In this document: positions 57,268 through 64,000 of the stretch, in pieces
Layout of the letters: each line of letters starts with the position of its first letter
Position numbering within the stretch: position 1 is the first letter of the stretch
Assembly (NCBI GenBank): GCA_009761415.1
Contig: QUOL01000002.1
Location: forward strand, 496,001-560,000
From: Sarcomyxa edulis
Taxonomy: Eukaryota > Basidiomycota > Agaricomycetes > Agaricales > Mycenaceae
Direction: 5' to 3'
DNA length: 64,000 nucleotides
The notes under the pieces: generated by a model
Databases searched by the model: none
What the model saw: the letters and a program-made list of their open reading frames with translations, nothing else
Told to the model about the DNA's origin: nothing
Made by a program: the position numbers and the translations under genes

Positions 57268-59181
57268 ATCGAGAATAGATTGTTTATGATCATGGAAAGA
57301 CTTGAGTGCAGAATCGATTTCGGAACAGACGTCGTCGGAAATTCTGGGGGCCTGAGAAAGATAGCGAAAGTCCATTAATGATCGGATGGCAATGACGAAG
57401 CTGTCGGGAACAGCACCGGCGATTACAGATACAATGTAGCGTTGGATATCGCGATGTTCGCGGCCGGTGACTTGCTTGAGCTTCGAAATTCCTTCTTTGA
57501 AGTGCCGAAATCCAGTGTGAGGACAAAGAATGATAAAACGAAAGTCGATCTCGTCATCACCGACAGCGTGAATACACCACTTCGCGTCATGATCCCAGAA
57601 GAATTTATGCCAGTGATGAAGAGGCTCCGGTGTCAAAAAAAGGGCTGGTTCGGAGAGATACCAGTCCCTCCAGAAAAGTAAGTGGACACCATTCAAGCCA
57701 ATCTTCTTTGCGGCCTTTACGAACTCCTCAAAATCATCCCACGGATCGTACTGCTCAAGAATGGCAGCAATCTGAGCGAGCGTCGTCGATGCTGTGCGTG
57801 GCTCATGCCGAAATGGATCACCGAATTGCTTGTATGAAGCCATCGTGACAGACGATGTCTTTCCGGCAACTCCTGACAACATGGTGGACTCCGGAGTGTC
57901 GATTATACATGAGGCTAGAGGGGTGTGGCAACGACGAAGACTGCCCGGAGGATCTGACATCATAACGCCGATTCGCGCTGCGATTTTAAGTGGATTGAGA
58001 ACAAAGTCGAAACACTCATGGATAAGGCGGTTTTCAAGGACTCCTCGGAGACTTTTAAGCTTGTAGATGAACTTTGGTACAGGTACGAGAGCGAGGAGAA
58101 GAAAGGCGTGGAACGAGGCCTTTAAACGGAAATCCATGATGAAATTGGCGAGACTAACAAGGAGAGGGTGGGCGACACGGTCACCGGTCATGGCAGAGAT
58201 TGTTGTCTTGTCTGAGGAGATAATCGTGCCAAGAAGCGTAGAGTCTGGTGGTAACTGATCCTGTTTTTCGTCATTAACCAATTAATTATACTTTACGAGA
58301 CGACGAATGTACCTGTAGATTCCACGCAACGTCTCCAGTAAGCCAGTCACCATAAATTCGCACTAACTTCTCGGCAGTCTCAAAAACGCGTAAGGGGGAG
58401 AACTGCAGATAGTCCTTCATGAGAGGACTTTGGAGCAATGACTTGACGCATTCGACCGAGTCGCGATAGAACAGTTTTACAGGGTTTTTGGTGGGGTATA
58501 CTGTTTTCCAGAGCTTACATTTCCATTTGGGGCCCTTAGGAAGCATTTCCGCACGACTACGGAGGTCTTTCGAGGTGACAAAGGAGAGATTGAGTTGACG
58601 TATCTAAAAACAATTAGTTTGGCATATTGCACGTCTAAAGAACTAAGACCTACCATATTTAGAGATAGGAATGCATCGATAGATTTCATACTTAAAGACG
58701 AACGAAGCAGGAACGAGGCGAGCTCCCATTCGTCTCTCGAGGTGAAGGGGTAATATGGGAGTTCAGTCCGTTCTTTAGCAAACACATCGGCCTTGAAATC
58801 ATCCATGAAGGTCCTGCCATGCCCGAGAACCTTCCCAGCAGCAGGATGTACCTCAATATAAGGTGATCCAGGGGAGGGCGATGTGGAATTAGTGCGGGGT
58901 GTATTAGATGGTGTGCGATTGGACTGATCGTCGACATCCATTGGACTTAGAGGTGGAGAGGATGAATCGTTGATACTGCTGGAGGATTCTGATGGTTCTT
59001 TGTGAGAGCTGGGCGGAGGAGCTTGATCTCCACGAGGACGAGCTCGAAAATTGGAAAGAGTGTCTGAAATTGTAACGAGTTCTTCAGTGAAAGTAGTACA
59101 AGCAGAAAGTGGTTGGTTCATGTGCCGGAGAACACTGCTATCAGATGCGAATGTTTTCCCACATCTCGGGCAGCGAGCCAT
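57264..59181 (-). pseudogene. Plavaka transposase, 5' part with C2H2-like finger
   Basis: Exons 59181-58654, 58603-58313 and 58260-57264 (then on to 33171 beyond the insertion); the whole gene would encode 1035 aa in four exons. It starts MARCPRCGKTFASDSSVLRHM, a zinc-finger-like Cys/His motif, then a Ser/Pro linker, then the conserved core with LPYYPFTSRDEWELA, VTSKDLRSRAE, PKWKCKLWKTVYPTKNP and a DUF6830/Plavaka-type block (HECFDFVLNPLKIAA, SCIIDTPESTML, HFKEGISKLKQVTGREH). The product would mobilise the element. It now reads into the right LTR and stops nearby, so it is inactivated. It is divergent from the coiled-coil gene at 59427. Confidence 0.8.
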
Positions 59182-59426
59182 TGTCGAACGCAATGGCCAG
59201 AGGCCTGAGAGCGCAAGAGAGATTGAGGTGATGATAAGGAAAGAGTGCGTCGGCAATTGCCGGCGCTCATCGCTCATTGTTGACACCGTTCACACGTCTT
59301 CCTCTATCACCACCACCACCACCACTGCATCCTTTCTCGTATATAGTCCTCAGTCTCGTACTGCTAGTAGGTTGTTTTTCATCTGTCAGTCTTTTCCCAA
59401 CTCACCATAACATATTGTTTTCAGGT
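59182..59426. promoter_or_regulatory. Divergent promoter of the Plavaka transposase and the coiled-coil gene
   Basis: 245 bp between opposite ATGs. It has a CAC/CCA trinucleotide run (59309-59326) and TATATAG at 59340-59346, oriented for the plus-strand gene. Confidence 0.45.
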
Positions 59427-59949
59427 ATGCCGGAAGATCCAAGCTCTCCCTCCAACTTTGATTCTGGCTTACAATCGGTATGTTGCTATAGACTCGGATC
59501 ACCCCTTTCACTGATATCACACAATATCTACAGAATACTACTATAGACACACTCGAAGAGGCGCGGTGCATCCTTAGGGTTGCGCATGCGGAACGAGATG
59601 TTCGCCTTGCCGAAAAGAACTTAGCAAACTCTCGCATCAAGGAAACACTTCTACGCGCAAAGCTCTATCGAATGCAAGCAAAACAGGCACACCAGAAGCT
59701 CCTAGCAGCCAACCTCAATGTCGGAAAGGTCTTGGGCATCATCAGGAAGAGTGGGCAATCTCGAGCTTTGAAGGTTGGTGCGCGTGAGGCACGACCTCGC
59801 GTTCGGAAGTTCAAAGGTGAGTCATTATCTTCCCTATCTATTTCATTGTCTGATACAAGACTCTTCTGAACTATCCAGATATGTACTACGTCGACATTTC
59901 ACGCGGCCCTAGGGTCAATCAGGATAGGATTGCTGTAACTTTGGATTGA
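59427..59949 (+). CDS. Small coiled-coil protein of the Plavaka element
   Basis: Exons 59427-59477, 59534-59816 and 59879-59949 (134 aa, phases agree). An acidic N-terminus (MPEDPSSPSNFDSG) is followed by a long amphipathic helix (EEARCILRVAHAERDVRLAE, KETLLRAKLYRMQAKQAHQ), a basic segment (REARPRVRKFK) and a short tail. It is divergent from the transposase and inside the element's termini, so it is probably an element-borne accessory protein, perhaps a DNA-bridging partner. This is inference; no family was recognised. Confidence 0.55.
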
Positions 59950-60167
59950 TCTGAGTTTCTGTTCGAAAATTGGTACTGCTACATATTCCACAATACCCAA
60001 GCCAATTTCTGTAGTGTTTTACTCAATGGCTGCGAGTGTGATCTAAGTCCATGGCATGCGAAATTTGAAGTCAGAAATAATATCCAACATTTTGTGTTGG
60101 ACACGCGGCAAACCTTCTTCTCACACGTACAACCAACACATCGCCCACCACTGCGCACAACCCAACG

Positions 60168-63100
60168 ATGCCAAAGGCCTCCGCTGGCAAAAAGCGGAAA
60201 GAACGAGTTGACCCAGATCCCAACATTGAGTCCTCAAGCTCAGCGAAACGGACGAGAAAATCTGACGCCACATCTAGTTCAACTTCAGTCCCCGGGAAAG
60301 GTACGATTCAACCCAACTCTCAGAGTTTGCGATATGTCTAATAGTCCTATATATCACTAGAGAACAGTGCCCCCCCTCAGAATCAGCGGCCTCAGCGATC
60401 CACGAGAGGTCAAGGTGGAGCAATTGCTCAGTTAGCTCATGTCAGCGAATCGATCACTCACAGGAAAAGGGCACCCAAATCTACGGTCAACACAATCCCC
60501 GAGTCTGTTACTCGGAATCCATTGGCTCCCCCAGCACCAAAGAAACGGGGCCGTCCCCCAAAGGTACTATGCTTCCACTGATTATCCATTGTAATTCTAG
60601 ATTGTTCTGACCGCCATGCATCATTCAGGTAGCACAAGATACTGTGGCACGGAGTACTACGACAGCTGCCTCTGGCTCAAAAAGACGGACAAAATCAGTT
60701 GGTGGTCATTTGTTGTGCGATTTGGGCATTACTAATATATGTCTTGTAGGCTAACCCAACCACAAACGTGCAGTCAAATCTAGATGAAGGGCCCCGATTC
60801 ATTGTTCCACCTGGTACAGAGCCCACTCCTCATCCGCCGACACCTGTTTCCGAGCTTGCCATGCAGATTGCTCAAGCCAATCGCCGTGATATGCCTACGC
60901 CGGTCGACAGTGCTCCTGTTCCTCGTTCTTTTCCCTCGTCTAGCTTCCAATTCAGAGCAGGTACCTCAGAAAACCTTGGACCATCATCTTCTTTCTACAC
61001 AACATCTTCTCAGCCCACTTCGAGTCAAGGTGATACCAGTAGACCTGGAAATCTGAGTCATTCGGTCGTACAGCCTCCTGCTCTGGGTTCATCACAGCCC
61101 CAGTCTGCAAACCCCCACCGTTATCTAGACCTTCGTAATCCTCCTCCAAGAGTTAACTCCACTGCCAGACGACCAACACTCTCGGAAAACGGTTCTTCCA
61201 TCTCGGACCGCCAGGCTTCATTTGCAGGTGCCTCACATGCTCACGTGGACCCAAACATTGATCCAAGGCTTCTATACTCTGCGTCTCAGCCAGTCCCACA
61301 ACGGATTACTTCTCAGGCTTCTTTGGGATCTCAATTCACGGTCCTAGACCGATCGATGGAAGCATTTGGAAACAATACCGAGCGTGGTCAGGACCAAGTC
61401 GGTGACCATACATACATAGTACACCAAGAGTTTCCGGAAGGTCATAACAACTACGGCGAGGACAACAATCACGATGGCTATGGTGCGAACAATGGGAATG
61501 GGTACGAGGAGATGTATCAAGACGAAGATCAGGATCAGGGTCAGGACAACGACGAGAATGAGGACGAGGACGAATATGAGAATGAGGACGAGCAGGAAGG
61601 GGACAGTGACAATGAGGACAGGGATCAGGAGGGTGACAACGAGGATGGGAATGACGGTAACGACACCAGGACTCAAGGGCACCGCATGCCTGCTGAGAAC
61701 GACATAGGTATGTTGCATTATGGTATCGTAGCTAGTGCTATACTGATACTTCTTTCTTGGGTCCAATAGACGAGATTTCGCCGGACGAAGACGATTGAAA
61801 CGCTCTTCGGAACCTTCAAATGGGTACACAGCAGGAGACTACGAATGCTCGTGTACGCAATCACAGTCGGATTGGCCAATTATACTCCCGTACTAATTTT
61901 TTCATCCGTAAATTCAGAATGTAGGTCCTTCGGAGCGCGGTGATAACGAGTCTTTTGATGTACTTGAGGAACACCACCGCCGCAATCGCCAGTACCGACC
62001 TCCAAATACTGACAGACTCCGCGAATACGCGGAGAAACAACGCCAGAATCAGCAACGTTCATGGGGCTTGCAAGAAAGCGATCAGGAAGATCGTTCTCGT
62101 GATTCGAGTTCTGATTCAGAGTCCTCGGAGCCTCTTGCCGTCAAACGGCGTGCAGCACGACACTCTCGGACCCCATACTCTGCTTCAAAATCGCGACCAA
62201 AACCCACACGGCTTGGATTCTATCCAGGGCAATGGAGCGACGTTTTAGAGAAGGCGAAGAGAAGATTCCGCTTATTTTTGGCAACAGACGTTCCGTTTCC
62301 TAATCGCGAGGACCATTTCTCCAAGGCAGAGGATCTTGTTTCTGAAGCTATCAATGACCACCAGAAACGGGGGGGACAGCTTGAGAATGGTATGTTCTTA
62401 CTACAATATTACTCCAACAAATGTTAACCCCGAAGTAGGCTACTTTCCGACCCACTTCAAAAGTATGGCAATTCTTGTAAGCGCATGTCTCTATTCTCAC
62501 CACAGTCAACTGACCTTCTCGGAACCACAGGTATACGAGGAACATTCCACATTTCGTGGTCGGTTACGAGATACTGCTCGCGAGATCGTCAAACAACATT
62601 ATGCACTTTTCCCGCCGTCAGATTCAAATTCTCCTGTTATCACTCAACGTGAACGGCGTACATACACTGCACAGCGCGTAGCAGAACTTCTCGATCACGG
62701 TGGCCAATTCCTGCAGAATGGGCTGGACGAGCAGGTAAGCACATCGCAGAGTTGCATCACTCTGCGCCTTTTAGCTAATCAGCATTTGTAGGGTTCTACA
62801 AACAATCTGACCCATCCGGCCCTCGATGCTCTTTGTTTTGAATTTTTCTACTCATCCGACGATAGTCTCGGTACTCTATTTCCTCAAGAGTTTCAAACAT
62901 TTCCTGAAGAGAGTTACGCGCTCGCGTGTACAGTGGTATGTGGTCCTTACTGCCTACGCTATTGTCTAATCTAACAATGTGTTCGATCGTTAGTTACATC
63001 ACTGTCTGAAAGAGTGGTCTACAGGCAGCCGTCAAAAAGCATCATTCACCGGTGACGAAAATCGACCTGTCTACAACGCGATGATGGCCCTCATTCGCAA

Positions 63101-63285
63101 GACCAAACGAGATCGCCATCATGGCCCGAAACTTCGAGCTACCTTGAAGCGTATCGCAGAAGAGGCAAGGTACGCAGTTCCGGGTTTCTTTGGGCTTTTG
63201 CGCTCTGATTGATTTCTGTAGCAGGAATGAAAGAGATAATCAGGCTGAGGCTCCGGACTATGGATTTGACGTGATACTTGACTAG
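60168..63285 (+). CDS. DUF6532-type protein of the Plavaka element, with an internal TGA
   Basis: Exons 60168-60300, 60361-60563, 60629-60697, 60750-61707, 61770-61852, 61918-62389, 62439-62476, 62531-62734, 62792-62935, 62994-63169 and 63222-63285 keep phase over 847 codons, except for one TGA at 61796-61798 (codon 464). The N-half is basic, then disordered with AT-hook-like KKRGRPPK and a Glu/Asp/Asn/Gln-rich run (DEDEYENEDEQEGD). The C-half resembles DUF6532 (LGFYPGQWSDVLEKAKRRF, FLATDVPFPNREDHF, VYNAMMALIRKTKRDR), a domain much expanded in Agaricomycetes. Either the gene carries a nonsense mutation or two genes adjoin here. The frame continues unbroken through the TGA, favouring the former. 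Confidence 0.62.
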
Positions 63286-63629
63286 TGACCCCCTTCGTTT
63301 GTTATCTACATATTCTATACTATATTCACACCTCGTAATCGAGTAATGTTTTGCATAAATTCCGAAGCCAATTGATGAAGCCTCGAATATGAGCTCGATA
63401 TAATCCGATGCCTGCAGACAAAAAAACTGCTCCCTATGTAGATGTATCTAGGACCTATGTGGATCTGCAGAGATGTATGTAGAGTCTATAGTATTCTACG
63501 TAGCTTGCTGTAGAGATAGTATGCTCATACGTAGATCTATGGATATCTGGGGACTCAGGGACATATTCTACACACTCTACAAGGCTACAACCATCTGCCT
63601 AGACCTACTGTAGATACGAATAGCTCACC
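63286..63629. repeat. Right subterminal region of the Plavaka element
   Basis: No gene. Repeated TGTAGA, GTAGATCTA, TATGTAGATGT and ACGTAG motifs over 63400-63620 mirror those at 31570-31750, as expected for transposase binding repeats. Confidence 0.45.
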
Positions 63630-63646
63630 CAGGGTTTGCTGATGCG
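63630..63646. repeat. Candidate right terminal inverted repeat of the Plavaka element
   Basis: Inverse partner of 31544-31560. The preceding 250 bp (63400-63620) is rich in TGTAGA, GTAGATCTA and similar motifs. Confidence 0.45.
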
Positions 63647-64000
63647 CGACCAGAGTGTTTGCTTGGATCCCAGCGCAAGACCCGTTTACGTGCGTTGTAT
63701 GTATTTCGAGTTCTACCCCCCGCTTCATTCCCAGATGATGATTCACTCTGGAAGCTCTGCATTGATGGAGAGAGATTGCTGCCACTTTACTTGAGACTCT
63801 GGCTATGGGAGGAAGTTCAGGTTGCATTACATTTAGTTCTTCGATATAAGTGAACAGTTCTATGATCCTTATCCAGGGACTACAAAATTTAGAGTATACA
63901 AAATAATTCTTAAATGCTACGAAAAGCCCAGAATCAGCCCTGGATGCATGGATAGCCCATGTCAGCTCGTGATCGTGAAGCTGAGCTTGGTACGAGGTCG
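63647..64000. other. Right flank of the Plavaka element
   Basis: A plus-strand frame (to 63853) is open for about 64 codons but unsupported. No other feature was recognised up to the window end. Confidence 0.35.

Larger units (their letters stand above)
31544..63646. mobile_element. Plavaka-type DNA transposon containing a 24-kb retrotransposon insertion
   Basis: Outer limits are proposed from an imperfect inverted repeat, CGCATCAGCAAACTCTG at 31544-31560 against the inverse of 63630-63646 (16 of 17 match). Inside both ends are many TGTAGA-type subterminal repeats. Without the giant LTR insertion the element is about 8 kb. It has a minus-strand transposase divergent from a small coiled-coil gene and a DUF6532-type gene. 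Plavaka elements are an Agaricomycete-expanded group of DNA transposons. No clear target-site duplication was found. Confidence 0.55.

Noticed and set aside
61344..61829. 161-codon minus-strand frame rich in Val/Leu/Ile
   Set aside because: Antisense of the Asp/Glu/Asn-rich run in the DUF6532-type gene, which mimics membrane segments.

Overview
The window is nuclear DNA of a basidiomycete, most likely an Agaricomycete. The evidence is dense spliced genes with 50-60 nt GT-AG introns, an NF1/IRA-type RasGAP, an RGS/Rax1-like protein, Plavaka- and hAT-type DNA transposons, a DUF6532-type protein and Ty3/gypsy retrotransposons with short spliced accessory genes. All exon models were read by eye from splice signals, phase and family resemblance. 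No search was run.

Host part (1-24.7 kb). A three-RRM protein of the NGR1/NAM8 type lies on the minus strand (1930-5003). A 2.6-kb gap follows, then three plus-strand genes: a 34-exon NF1/IRA neurofibromin-type RasGAP (8058-18101), a coiled-coil/low-complexity protein of unknown function (18460-21745) and an RGS-domain protein with membrane segments resembling Rax1 (22161-24005). NF1/IRA proteins switch off Ras and RGS proteins switch off G-alpha, so two G-protein down-regulators sit close together.

Transposon part (24.7-64 kb). A hAT element (about 24.7-31.2 kb) has a spliced BED-finger transposase interrupted by a 1924-bp solo LTR (28574-30497). Next is a Plavaka-type element whose candidate termini are 31544 and 63646. 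It carries a minus-strand transposase and, divergently, a small coiled-coil gene and a DUF6532-type gene. A 24,088-bp LTR retrotransposon (33176-57263, minus strand) has split the Plavaka transposase exon. Removing it with one copy of its 4-bp GCGC duplication gives a continuous 1035-codon reading frame.

The giant retrotransposon has 1748-bp LTRs differing at one seen base, a PBS, gag, a canonical -1 slippery site, pol and a PPT. Between pol and the 3' LTR it carries an antisense cluster of at least six spliced small genes. Five of these have their own TATA box, and five have a similar exon-1 core. This is the most likely undescribed system in the window.

Gene VI of that cluster is broken by a TIR element (about 42081-48607). 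That element carries telomere-like repeats, a perfect hairpin and two outward-facing tRNA-like Pol III promoter regions. One of the tRNA-like regions is broken in turn by a young chromovirus (42390-47922). The nest is therefore four levels deep: Plavaka, giant LTR element, TIR element, chromovirus. Reading frames or target duplications can be checked at the junctions. The few sequence differences seen between LTR pairs are all of CpG-to-TpG/CpA type.
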